Positions 23,212 through 30,389 of a stretch of 33,396 nucleotides of DNA are shown here, in pieces. Origin of the DNA: DATMMS01 sp036824145. GTDB lineage: Bacteria > Chloroflexota > Dormibacteria > DASZGP01. The notes beneath the pieces were generated by a model. The model saw nothing but the letters and a program-made list of their open reading frames with translations, did no database searches and was not told the origin of the DNA. Within the stretch, counting starts at the first letter, position 1, and each line of letters begins with the position of its first letter. The stretch covers positions 1 through 33,396 of the forward strand of contig DAITAT010000015.1 in NCBI GenBank assembly GCA_036824145.1, in the 5' to 3' direction. Made by a program: the position numbers and the translations under genes.

Positions 23212-23604
23212 CTAGCCGGCAGGCACCTCGATCAATCGTTCGGGGGTCAGCACCAGCGCGACCAACTTTTCACTAGAACCAGGCGTGACGACCTGTCGCG
23301 CCGTCTCTTCGCCGGAGTAGCGAATCCACAGCGCGAGCCGCTCTTCGTAGCTCACCGGGTCGCGCACTTCGACGGCCCCTTCAGCGCTGACGTAGTTGAT
23401 GTCTTCGTGGACCACGATCGTCGCCCTGCCGGTCCGCCGGACGTTGCGCTCCTTAACCGAGCCGCGGTCGGTCAAGACCGTGAAGACCGACCCGTCCCAC
23501 AGGTACCAGACCACGACAGAGTGAACGCGGCCATCCTCCCCGATGGTGGACAACACGGCCGGGCGAACGCCGCGCAAGAACTCATCGCGCTCTTTGGGGC
23601 TCAT
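23212..23604 (-). CDS. PPOX-class flavin/F420-dependent protein
   Basis: A 130-aa split-barrel protein of the pyridoxamine-5'-phosphate-oxidase-like superfamily, in the group annotated as PPOX-class F420-dependent. Seen: LSTIGEDGRVHSVVVWYLWDG, TDRGSVKERNVRRTGRATIVV and YVSAEGAVEVRD. Members bind F420, FMN or heme and reduce quinones, biliverdin or xenobiotics; the exact cofactor is not provable here. Start ATG 23604 has TAGAGT six bases upstream. Divergent from an LLM-class gene, with 49 bp between starts. Confidence 0.87.
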   Translation of the reverse strand: MSPKERDEFLRGVRPAVLSTIGEDGRVHSVVVWYLWDGSVFTVLTDRGSVKERNVRRTGRATIVVHEDINYVSAEGAVEVRDPVSYEERLALWIRYSGEETARQVVTPGSSEKLVALVLTPERLIEVPAG

Positions 23605-23610
23605 CAGCGG

Positions 23611-23616
23611 ACTCTA
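23611..23616 (-). promoter_or_regulatory. -10 element, leaderless promoter of the PPOX gene
   Basis: TAGAGT, 6 nt, ATG 23604 on the minus strand; paired with the divergent TAGCAT at 23641. Confidence 0.6.
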
Positions 23617-23640
23617 CCGCCCCCAGGTGGGTCCCTCCAG

Positions 23641-23646
23641 TAGCAT
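23641..23646 (+). promoter_or_regulatory. -10 element, leaderless promoter of the LLM gene
   Basis: TAGCAT, 7 nt, ATG 23654. Confidence 0.6.
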
Positions 23647-23653
23647 CCACAGC

Positions 23654-24514
23654 ATGAAGCTGGGCGCGGTTTTTCCCCAGACCGAGAGCGGCACCGATGT
23701 CGGCGCCATTCGCGAATACGTCGCAGCCGTCGAGAAGGCGGGGTACGACCATCTCGGCATTTACGACCATGTGCTGGGCGCCTCGCCCGACCGTCCCGGC
23801 GGCTGGCAGGGACCGTACACCGCAGAGCACGTCTTCCATGAAGTCATGGTGTTCTTCGGATATCTCGCCGCCATCACCACACGAATCGAGCTGACCACCT
23901 CGATCCTGATCCTGCCGCAGCGCCAGACCGCATTGGTGGCCAAGCAGGCGGCTGAGATCGACGTGCTCTCAGGCGGGCGGTTCCGGATCGGCGTGGGGCT
24001 GGGCTGGAACCCGGTCGAGTACGAGGCGCTGGGCGAGGAGTTTAGTTCCCGGGGTCGCAGGATAGAAGAGCAGATCGACGTCCTGCGCCGGCTCTGGTCC
24101 GAGCCCCTGGTGGACTACGCCGGAGACGAGCACCAGATCTCAAAGGCTGGGCTAAACCCCCTGCCGACTCGGCAGATCCCGATCTGGATGGGCGGGACCG
24201 CTGAGGCGGCCAAGCGTCGCGTCGCCCGGCTGGCGGACGGGTGGATGATCAACCGGCCGACGGAGAAGGACCCCGAGTCAGCGCCTCAACAGATGCGGAC
24301 CTACGTCGAGGAAGCGGGAAGGGATCCCCACGATTTCGGCATCGATATCCGCGTGGGCGTACGTGATGGCGTCGAACAGGCGTTGACCGCGGCAGCGCGG
24401 TGGGAGGAGCTCGGCGTCACGCATTTGACTGTCGACACCATGCGTGCCGGGTTGGAGTTCCCACAGGGGCACATCGAGACGCTGCGGCAATTCAAGGTTG
24501 GCCTGGCTGGCTGA
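23654..24514 (+). CDS. LLM-class (luciferase-like) F420-dependent oxidoreductase
   Basis: A 286-aa TIM-barrel oxidoreductase. Typical stretches are MKLGAVFPQTESGTDV, IYDHVLG, LTTSILILPQRQTALVAKQAAEIDVLSGGRFRIGVGLGWNPVEYEALG, and IPIWMGGTAEAAKRRVARLADGW. This pattern matches TIGR03619-like F420-dependent members more than FMN-dependent luciferases. The substrate is unknown. ATG 23654 is selected over a longer upstream frame because TAGCAT lies seven bases before it and the standard N-terminus begins there. Confidence 0.9.
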   Translation: MKLGAVFPQTESGTDVGAIREYVAAVEKAGYDHLGIYDHVLGASPDRPGGWQGPYTAEHVFHEVMVFFGYLAAITTRIELTTSILILPQRQTALVAKQAAEIDVLSGGRFRIGVGLGWNPVEYEALGEEFSSRGRRIEEQIDVLRRLWSEPLVDYAGDEHQISKAGLNPLPTRQIPIWMGGTAEAAKRRVARLADGWMINRPTEKDPESAPQQMRTYVEEAGRDPHDFGIDIRVGVRDGVEQALTAAARWEELGVTHLTVDTMRAGLEFPQGHIETLRQFKVGLAG

Positions 24515-24546
24515 GCCCCGCCACCGCAACCGGTTGCCGGGACCCG

Positions 24547-25221
24547 TCAGGTCGAGCGATCCGCGATCTCCCAGGCGTGGTCGAGCGAGTGCCACGCCGA
24601 ACGCCGGATCGCGTAGCGCGGGGCCCAACGCAAGCCGCCCCGGGGGCCCCGGTCGGAAAGCTCGCCGCGAGCGCGAGCCGCGGCCGCTTCGAGGAAGGCC
24701 TGGTGCACATGCTCCAGGTCCGCATCGACGCCCTGTCCGCTCGCGGTGAACCGGCCGCCGAGCTGGCCGAGGTACGCCGCCTCAGCGCCCAGCACGTGCG
24801 CCCGCATCTTGGCGACGTCGCGTCCGCCACCGCGCGGACCGGCGCTCAACCTCGTCGAGGCAGACGCGTTCGCGACGACCGCGAACGCGTGCCAGCATGC
24901 CTCCAGTAGTGTCGCCAGGCGACCCAGCTCGGCTTGTTGCAGCGGCCGCGAGTCGGTGCCGGCGGCGATATGTGGGGCGCCAAAGTCGGTGGTCGCGTCA
25001 CCGGGCAGCCGCTCCGTCACGTGCAGGTCGCCGGGGTGGGCCGGAGCTTTGAAACTGCCGGCCGCTTTGCCGGCCACGGCGGCATATCGCGGGGCGTAGT
25101 CGATCAGAGCCTGGAGGGCGGACGCTTCGTCGCGGCCGCTTCGGCACCAACCGGGCCAATCAACGGCGGAGGCGAAAACGCGCTTCTTGCCAACCTCCAG
25201 GTAAATGTCAACAGCGCCCAT
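24547..25221 (-). CDS. HicB-like/DinB-like protein of unknown function
   Basis: A 224-aa protein. The first 60 residues (IYLEVGKKRVFASAVDWPGWCRSGRDEASALQALIDYAPRY) look like a HicB-type strand-helix segment. The rest is helical and ends RSAWHSLDHAWEIADRS, a DinB-like bundle feature with His residues that could bind metal (also DLEHVHQAF). The combination is familiar from uncharacterised actinobacterial proteins, but no function is established. ATG 25221 is the only good start; no clear -10 or ribosome-binding site was found. Confidence 0.7.
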   Translation of the reverse strand: MGAVDIYLEVGKKRVFASAVDWPGWCRSGRDEASALQALIDYAPRYAAVAGKAAGSFKAPAHPGDLHVTERLPGDATTDFGAPHIAAGTDSRPLQQAELGRLATLLEACWHAFAVVANASASTRLSAGPRGGGRDVAKMRAHVLGAEAAYLGQLGGRFTASGQGVDADLEHVHQAFLEAAAARARGELSDRGPRGGLRWAPRYAIRRSAWHSLDHAWEIADRST

Positions 25222-25263
25222 GTCGCGGCTAATTGTGAGGGTGGTCAGTGCGAGGGAGCTTGT

Positions 25264-26085
25264 TCAGGCTATTTGGCGGGCTGATCGCGCCGTGGTTCTG
25301 CCTGGAGCTGGGCGGCCCCAGCGATTACCGCCGCCCCTGCGAGGAATGGTGAGGGCGAACACCGTCCCAACATCCGGCGCACCGCTGGCCACAACCAGGC
25401 TGCCGCCGTGTCCTTCCGCCAACTGGCGGCTGATGTACAGGCCGAGGCCCGTCCCGGGGACGCTGTGCAATGCGGGATCGTTGCTGCGATGAAATCGCTC
25501 GAAGACCCGCTCCCGTTCGGTCGCGCGAATGCCGACCCCGTTGTCGGCGATGCGCACCACCGCCGCTCGCGGGCCAGCCGACACTGTAATCGACAGCCTG
25601 GGAGGCTCGACGCTGTAGGTGAGCCCGTTGTTGATCAGGTTGTCCATGACGCGACCCAGCTGAGCGGCATCGCCCAGCACTGGAACAGGGTCGGACATCG
25701 GGCCGGTGACGATCACTGTGCCAAGCAAGTCGGCACGCGGCCGAGCGCGCTCGATGGCATCGTGGATCACATTGCGCAGGTCAATGCTGCCGACATTGCT
25801 CGGCAGGGCCTGCGCCCCGATGCGGGATGCTTCAAGCAGCGCGTCGACAATCTTGGCCAACTCTCGACTCGCGACCATCAGGACGTCGATTGGCCGGCGC
25901 CATTTTTCCGGGGCTGGGCCCAGCGAGCCGTCGGACATCATCGACAGGTAGCCGATCAGGACCGAGATCGGCGTTCGCAACTCGTGAGCAGCCATGTTGA
26001 GAAAGGCGCTGTTGGCCTCGCCGGCGAGACGCTCGGAGACGTACAGCCGGGTCGACCACGGCGAGCTGAGCCAACTCCATGGCAA
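25264..26085 (-). CDS. Sensor histidine kinase catalytic part, 5' end frameshifted
   Basis: The open frame encodes HisKA (NMAAHELRTPISVLIGYLS, His34) and HATPase_c (DNLINNGLTYS, ADNGVGI, GTGLGLYISRQLAEGHGGSL), 273 aa from TTG 26085. The residues before TRLYVSERLAGEAN are not natural: the real N-terminal continuation lies in another frame (26060-26240: TPLCFYLLEVPASGNVMMAL, MELAQLAVV). A one-base shift around 26045-26060 would join them. No response regulator is adjacent. The kinase core has all boxes, but the intact sensor part cannot be rebuilt, so the gene may be non-functional or affected by a sequencing error. Confidence 0.75.
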   Translation of the reverse strand: MPWSWLSSPWSTRLYVSERLAGEANSAFLNMAAHELRTPISVLIGYLSMMSDGSLGPAPEKWRRPIDVLMVASRELAKIVDALLEASRIGAQALPSNVGSIDLRNVIHDAIERARPRADLLGTVIVTGPMSDPVPVLGDAAQLGRVMDNLINNGLTYSVEPPRLSITVSAGPRAAVVRIADNGVGIRATERERVFERFHRSNDPALHSVPGTGLGLYISRQLAEGHGGSLVVASGAPDVGTVFALTIPRRGGGNRWGRPAPGRTTARSARQIA

Positions 26086-26191
26086 GCGGTGGAGGAGTTC
26101 TTGCCGCTGATCCCTGCGTGCTCAGACTGCCCTCGTCCATTGACTGACCGTCGAGGGCCATCATAACGTTGCCCGAGGCGGGGACCTCCAA
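26060..26191 (-). pseudogene. 5' fragment of the same histidine kinase in a different frame
   Basis: From TTG 26191 this frame reads MEVPASGNVMMALDGQSMDE and continues to AMELAQLAVV. Upstream in the same frame GRQTPLCFYLL extends the pattern to about 26240 without an ATG/GTG/TTG. It looks like the end of a sensor domain leading into HisKA. Not counted as a separate gene. Confidence 0.45.
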
Positions 26192-26250
26192 CAGGTAGAA
26201 GCAGAGTGGCGTCTGGCGCCCTCGGCTAATTTCCGGGCCAGCATTCAGGC

Positions 26251-26256
26251 TAGACT
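26251..26256 (+). promoter_or_regulatory. -10 element, leaderless promoter of the MBL-fold gene
   Basis: TAGACT, 6 nt, GTG 26263. The overlapping CTAG also gives TAGCCT on the minus strand, a possible divergent -10 for the kinase. Confidence 0.55.
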
Positions 26257-26262
26257 GCGCCG

Positions 26263-27123
26263 GTGCGGTTAGCGCTGTGTGGGGTAAGGGGATCGTCGCC
26301 GGCTTCCGGCGCGGAGTTTGACCGGCACGGCGGCCACACCTCCTCTGTCGCCGTCAGCGTCGATGGCAGAGCTCCTCGCCTGATCCTTGACGCGGGAACC
26401 GGAATCACGCAGGTGACTCCGCTTCTGGAAGGCGAGCCTTTCCGCGGAACCATCCTCTTTGGCCACCTCCACTGGGACCACACGCAGGGGCTGCCTTTCT
26501 TCAAGGCGGCGGACAATCCCTACGCGACAGTGGCGGTGCGGGTGCCGGCCCAGGGAGACGTCGAGGCTGTCTTGGCTCGCATGATGTCGCCGCCACACTT
26601 CCCGATCACGCCTGGACAGCTTCTCGGCCAGTGGAGCTTCGAAGGCGTCGACCCTGGTGAGCACCTCATCGAGGACCTGCAGGTCCGAGCCGTCGAGATC
26701 CCTCATCCCGGCGGAAGGATGTTCGGCTATCGCGTCACGGACGGCGCCGGCACTTTCGCCTATGTTTCCGACCACGGGCCGGCGGACGCAGGGCCGGGAC
26801 CCGAAGGATTAGGCGAGTACCACCCGGCGATCATGGAGTTGGTCGAGGGCGTGGACCTGTTGATCCACGACGCCCAGTACACCATCGATGAGTTCGTCCC
26901 GCGGGCCCATTTCGGCCACTCGGCGGTCGACTACACCGTAAGGCTCGGCATTAAGGCCGGTGTGAAAAAGCTGCTTCTCTTCCACCACGACCCCTCGCAC
27001 TCCGACGACGTGGTGGATCAGATCCTGGCCCATTGCCAGGCGCTGGCAGCCGGCGCAGACATGCAGATCGAGGCGGCCGCCGAGGGTTCGGTCCTCGAAG
27101 TCGGAGGCAGCACGTTCCGGTAA
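26263..27123 (+). CDS. Metallo-beta-lactamase-fold metal-dependent hydrolase
   Basis: A 286-aa hydrolase with two metal sites. GHLHWDHTQGLPFF provides H68, H70, D72 and H73; later ligands are in VEIPHPGG, LIHDAQYT and LFHHDPSHSDD. The start MRLALCGVRGSSP is typical of the PhnP/RNase Z-like phosphodiesterase branch, which includes cyclic-nucleotide phosphodiesterases. The substrate is unknown. Start GTG 26263 follows TAGACT by six bases. It precedes the 3-hydroxyacyl-CoA dehydrogenase gene in the same direction. Confidence 0.9.
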   Translation: MRLALCGVRGSSPASGAEFDRHGGHTSSVAVSVDGRAPRLILDAGTGITQVTPLLEGEPFRGTILFGHLHWDHTQGLPFFKAADNPYATVAVRVPAQGDVEAVLARMMSPPHFPITPGQLLGQWSFEGVDPGEHLIEDLQVRAVEIPHPGGRMFGYRVTDGAGTFAYVSDHGPADAGPGPEGLGEYHPAIMELVEGVDLLIHDAQYTIDEFVPRAHFGHSAVDYTVRLGIKAGVKKLLLFHHDPSHSDDVVDQILAHCQALAAGADMQIEAAAEGSVLEVGGSTFR

Positions 27124-27161
27124 CATTGGCGTCCTGAGGGCGCGGAGGAGAGTCAGTTCCG

Positions 27162-28031
27162 ATGCAATCCACGTTTCAGGTCAACAGTCTCAACAGTCTC
27201 GGGGTCGTCGGGGGCGGCCTGATGGGGTCCGGCATAGCCGAGGTGGGTGCCCGAGCCGGGCTCCACACCGTCGTCCGGGAGCAGACCGAGTACCTAGAGG
27301 TGGCACGCAATCGGGTTGTGCGCTCGCTCAAGCTCGCCGTTCAACGGGGCAAACTGAGCGACCCTGATATGACGGCCGCTCTCTCGCGGCTCTCGTTTAC
27401 CGACTCGATGGGCGACCTGGGTGGATGCGACATCGTTGTTGAGGCGGTCCCCGAGAAGCTGGCGATCAAGCAGGCGGTCTTCGCGGAGCTTGATCGGGTG
27501 TGCCGCGCGGACGCCATCCTGGCTTCGAATACGTCATCCATCCCGATCGCCGAGCTCGCGAGCGTTACCGCCCGGCCGGAACAGGTTCTTGGGTTGCACT
27601 TCTTCAGCCCGGTGCCCGTCATGCGTCTGCTCGAACTTGTCAGGGCGCTTCGCACCAGCGACGAGGCCGTCGCCGCCGGTCGCGGCCTGGCCGAATTGAT
27701 GGGCAAAGATGTGATCTTGACCAAAGATCGGGCCGGGTTCATCGTCAACATGCTGCTCATCCCGTACCTGGTCGCGGCGGTCCGGATGTACGAGGCCGGT
27801 TTCGCCAGTCGCGATGACATCGACACCGGCATGCGGCTGGGCTGCGCGCACCCGATGGGTCCTCTGCAGCTGGCGGACTTCATCGGCCTTGATGTGACGT
27901 ACGAGGTGTGCAACTCGCTGTTCGAGGAGTTCAAGGATCCCGCATATGCTCCCCCGCCGCTGCTGAAGCGCATGCTCGCGGCCGGATACCAGGGGCGCAA
28001 ATCCGGGCAGGGCTTCTACACCTACACCTGA
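27162..28031 (+). CDS. 3-hydroxybutyryl-CoA dehydrogenase
   Basis: A 289-aa NAD(P)-dependent enzyme interconverting (S)-3-hydroxyacyl-CoA and 3-ketoacyl-CoA. The Rossmann motif GVVGGGLMGSGIAE (14-27) is followed by S122 (ASNTSS), H146 (LHFFSPVPVM), E158 and N196 (GFIVNMLL), the active-site set, then the C-terminal 3HCDH domain ending KSGQGFYTYT. GGAGGAG lies 11 nt upstream of ATG 27162; TAACAT at 27121-27126 may be a -10. It makes the S isomer, which PHA synthases do not use, so it more likely serves beta-oxidation or butyrate-type metabolism feeding the PHA island. Confidence 0.93.
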   Translation: MQSTFQVNSLNSLGVVGGGLMGSGIAEVGARAGLHTVVREQTEYLEVARNRVVRSLKLAVQRGKLSDPDMTAALSRLSFTDSMGDLGGCDIVVEAVPEKLAIKQAVFAELDRVCRADAILASNTSSIPIAELASVTARPEQVLGLHFFSPVPVMRLLELVRALRTSDEAVAAGRGLAELMGKDVILTKDRAGFIVNMLLIPYLVAAVRMYEAGFASRDDIDTGMRLGCAHPMGPLQLADFIGLDVTYEVCNSLFEEFKDPAYAPPPLLKRMLAAGYQGRKSGQGFYTYT

Positions 28032-28043
28032 TGGTGCCGCTGT

Positions 28044-28085
28044 TGGCGATCTACACCATCAACGGCGGGCTGCAGATCTAACTCG
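28044..28085. repeat. 42-bp conserved 3' flank, copy 1 (phaC1 end)
   Basis: Matches 31189-31230 at 39 of 42 positions and spans the phaC1 stop plus 15 identical bases beyond it. See copy 2. Confidence 0.75.
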
Positions 28086-29852
28086 TGGTCGGCTGGGGGC
28101 GCGACTTGCGGTCGCGCGCTTGGGCTTTGGGCTCCCTGGCTTCGGGCTGCCATCGCCCCCATCTCCGGGCGCCGGCGGACCCGACATGCCACGCACATAT
28201 GCGCCCGGCGCAGGCTCGCCTTCGGGCAGTCTCGGCGGCGCGACCCATGCACCCGAGCGACTCTTCGCCCAGTCCAGCCAGTCCAACCACCAGCTCCCCT
28301 GGACCTGCCTGGCTCCAGTCCTCCACTCGTCAGCTTCCGCCGGGCAGTCATCGCGCACCCAGCGCAGGGCCTTGGAACTGCCGGGGGGATTGACAACGCC
28401 TGCGATATGCCCGCTTGAGGTCAGAGTGAAACGGGCCTCACCGCCCACGAGCTGTGTGGTCCGATACGTGGCTCGCCAGGGAGCGACGTGATCACTTTCG
28501 GCGCCCAGCACCCACAGCGGATTCGTTACCAGGCCGAAGTCGACGGGCTGACCGCCGATGGTGAAGGCCCCGGGCGTGACCAGCAGGTTGTCGAGGTAGC
28601 AAGCGCGCAGGTACTGCGAATGCATCGTTGCCGGCATCCGCGTGCTGTCGCTGTTCCAGGCGAGGATGTCGAAGGCAGGCGGCTTGCGGCCCATGTACCA
28701 GTCGGAGATGACGTAGTTCCAGACCAGGTCGTTGCCGCGCATCCAGTCAAAGGTGCCGGCCATTCGTGACGCTTCCAGGTAGCCCTTTTTGCGCATCACC
28801 GTCTCCAGATACGAGATGGTCTTCTCGTCGGTGAAGGCCTTGAGGTCGCCAGCTTCAGCGAAGTCGACAAGTGTGTTCGTCAGGGTTGCCCAGCCCACGC
28901 GGTGGGACTCTTTGCGGGAGGCCAGGTAGGCCAGGCTCAACATTGCCATGGTGCCGCCGAGACACAACCCGAGTAGGTTCACGCGCTGGGCACCGGTCAG
29001 CTCCTCGACCCGGTCCAGAGCGCTCAGCAGCCCAAGGCGCAGGTAGTCATCCATGGTCAGAGCGGCCATGCTCTCGTCGCCATCGCGGTAGCTGATCATG
29101 AAGACGGTAAAACCTTGCTGCACCGCGAACTCCACCAGGGAACGGCCCGGGGCCAGGTCCATGATGTAGTACTTGTTGATCCAGGGCGGGCTGAAGAGAA
29201 TTGGCTCGGCGTGGACACGCTTGGTCTGAGGCTCGTAAGCGATGAGCTCGATGAGATCGTTACGCAACACCACGCGTCCGGGCGTGGCTGCCAGGTCGAC
29301 ACCCACCGTGAACGCGTCGCGGTCCACCTGGCTCGGCCAGCCGCCATTGTGGCCCAGGTCGTGGACCAAGTTCGTCGCACCGCGAACAAGGCTCAGCCCA
29401 CCCGTGTCGATGGCTTCCCTGGCCACCTCAGGGTTCAGCCAGGGCGCGTTTGACGGCGCCAGGCTGTCGTTGATCATACCCAGGGCGAACCGGGCCTGTC
29501 GCAGTGTCTGGTCGTCCAGTTCGACGCTGTGGAGAAGGTCGCTGGCCCAGGTCGTTGAGCTCAAGTAAGCCTCCATCAGACCCGCGAGAAGGGGGTTCTC
29601 CCGCCATGCCGGGTCGGCGAAGCGGCGATCACCATCTGCTGGGGTCGACACCGGCGGGGGCTTCCCGCCTCCCAGTCGGACCAGGGTGTTCAGCCCGACG
29701 CGGCTTCCAGTCATCGCGAGCCCGAGCAAAGACTGCGCGGTGGGCATTGGGTCGCGGATCGAGGCCAGCGCCGCAGCCTTGAGCGCCCCGCCAAGCCCGA
29801 TGGGGTCAACCTCGGCCATCAAAGCCCGGTAGGAAAAATCCTCGAACTCCAT
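28059..29852 (-). CDS. phaC: Class I poly(3-hydroxyalkanoate) synthase 1
   Basis: A 597-aa synthase polymerising (R)-3-hydroxyacyl-CoA into PHA on the granule surface. PhaC_N region about 70-250; alpha/beta-hydrolase core with lipase-like box GLCLGG (C297), D454 (GAESDHVAPW) and H482 (SSGHIAGVVNPPG). The usual class I ending EPAPGAYVR (about 546-554) is followed by a 43-residue extension rich in Pro, Lys and Arg. Start ATG 29852 (MEFEDFSYRA) follows TATGCT by six bases. Divergent from the phasin unit across operator A. The 3' end faces the 3-hydroxyacyl-CoA dehydrogenase gene. Confidence 0.94.
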   Translation of the reverse strand: MEFEDFSYRALMAEVDPIGLGGALKAAALASIRDPMPTAQSLLGLAMTGSRVGLNTLVRLGGGKPPPVSTPADGDRRFADPAWRENPLLAGLMEAYLSSTTWASDLLHSVELDDQTLRQARFALGMINDSLAPSNAPWLNPEVAREAIDTGGLSLVRGATNLVHDLGHNGGWPSQVDRDAFTVGVDLAATPGRVVLRNDLIELIAYEPQTKRVHAEPILFSPPWINKYYIMDLAPGRSLVEFAVQQGFTVFMISYRDGDESMAALTMDDYLRLGLLSALDRVEELTGAQRVNLLGLCLGGTMAMLSLAYLASRKESHRVGWATLTNTLVDFAEAGDLKAFTDEKTISYLETVMRKKGYLEASRMAGTFDWMRGNDLVWNYVISDWYMGRKPPAFDILAWNSDSTRMPATMHSQYLRACYLDNLLVTPGAFTIGGQPVDFGLVTNPLWVLGAESDHVAPWRATYRTTQLVGGEARFTLTSSGHIAGVVNPPGSSKALRWVRDDCPAEADEWRTGARQVQGSWWLDWLDWAKSRSGAWVAPPRLPEGEPAPGAYVRGMSGPPAPGDGGDGSPKPGSPKPKRATASRAPSRPRVRSAARR

Positions 29853-29858
29853 CCGCAC

Positions 29859-29864
29859 AGCATA
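29859..29864 (-). promoter_or_regulatory. -10 element, leaderless promoter of phaC1
   Basis: TATGCT, 6 nt, ATG 29852 on the minus strand. Operator A begins 7 nt upstream. Confidence 0.65.
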
Positions 29865-29871
29865 GCTTTCT

Positions 29872-29885
29872 CTTGGTGCCCCAAG
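29872..29885. promoter_or_regulatory. Operator A (phaC1/phasin divergent region)
   Basis: Palindrome CTTGG-TGCC-CCAAG. It lies exactly 7 nt from the -10 boxes of both divergent promoters (29859-29864 minus and 29893-29898 plus), so a bound regulator would cover both. Confidence 0.7.
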
Positions 29886-29892
29886 CAAGCGT

Positions 29893-29898
29893 TATGCT
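29893..29898 (+). promoter_or_regulatory. -10 element of the phasin-phaB transcript
   Basis: TATGCT, 6 nt, ATG 29905. Same spacing to operator A (7 nt) as on the other strand. The transcript would have a 122-nt leader before the phasin start. Confidence 0.6.
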
Positions 29899-29904
29899 GG
29901 CCAT

Positions 29905-29949
29905 ATGCAGCCTGCTGGGGGTACTATATGCCGAGCGATTGCTTGGTAG
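29905..29949 (+). CDS. Possible 14-codon leader peptide upstream of the phasin gene
   Basis: Beginning at the predicted transcription start, ATG opens MQPAGGTICRAIAW and stops at TAG within operator B. No homology is known. It may be only a by-product of leaderless initiation, or may tune expression of the phasin transcript. Confidence 0.3.
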   Translation: MQPAGGTICRAIAW

Positions 29950-29958
29950 ACTAAGCAA
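29939..29958. promoter_or_regulatory. Operator B (phasin leader)
   Basis: CTTGG-TAGA-CTAAG at 29942-29955 inside a longer imperfect palindrome TTGCTTGG-TAGA-CTAAGCAA with one mismatched pair. It lies about 35-54 nt downstream of the predicted start, where a bound protein could block elongation. Confidence 0.6.
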
Positions 29959-30026
29959 AAAGGCTGGAGCGCGCGGGGCATTCGTCCCTGATTCCATCAG
30001 CGCCGCCGAGCCGCGGAGGTACCTCA

Positions 30027-30341
30027 ATGAACACTTACACCGAGACCCTGGAGAAGGTCCAGGACCAGCTCATCGAAGGCATCAAGCAACTCCAGGAGAA
30101 GAGCCTGCAGTCGGTCGCCGAATTCACTGAGAGAGCGGCGGGGTTGGTCCCCAAGACCCCGGAGATGACGCCCGCCCTTGCCCCCAAGCAGGTGATCGAG
30201 AGCACATTCGGCTTCGTCAATCGGGTCCTCGAGCTGCAACAGAGCTACCTGGTCGCCCTTACCGAGGCCATCGCGCCGCTGACTGAGAAGTCGGAGAGCA
30301 CAAAGAGCGCCGCCAAGAAGACCGGCAAGTCGGAAGCCTAA
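30027..30341 (+). CDS. Phasin-like PHA granule-associated protein
   Basis: A 104-aa amphipathic helical protein (TETLEKVQDQLIEGIKQLQEKSLQSVAEFTERAAG, later FGFVNRVLELQQSYLVALTEAIAPL) with a Lys/Ala/Ser-rich tail (KSAAKKTGKSEA). Phasins coat PHA granules and control their size and number. Sequence similarity to named phasin families is weak; the assignment rests on helical character, tail type and position between two phaC genes and a phaB-type gene. GGAGG at 30015-30019 is 7 nt before ATG 30027. The transcript likely continues into phaB. Confidence 0.72.
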   Translation: MNTYTETLEKVQDQLIEGIKQLQEKSLQSVAEFTERAAGLVPKTPEMTPALAPKQVIESTFGFVNRVLELQQSYLVALTEAIAPLTEKSESTKSAAKKTGKSEA

Positions 30342-30356
30342 CCGGCTGCGGCCGGT
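30341..30356 (+). terminator. Hairpin between the phasin and phaB genes
   Basis: ACCGGC-TGCG-GCCGGT, a 6-bp stem with a tetraloop beginning at the phasin stop. There is no U-tract; it may stabilise the phasin message or attenuate read-through, giving more phasin than reductase. Confidence 0.45.
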
Positions 30357-30389
30357 CAGTTGCTCTGAGAAATGAGCCAAGGAGGAGCC

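Noticed and set aside
22747..23643. 298-codon plus-strand frame overlapping fabI and the PPOX gene
   Set aside because: Alternative frame of fabI and antisense to the PPOX gene; Arg/Gly/Pro-rich with no motif.
29873..30130. 85-codon plus-strand frame upstream of the phasin gene
   Set aside because: It overlaps operators A and B and the phasin start in another frame; the start codon lies inside operator A.
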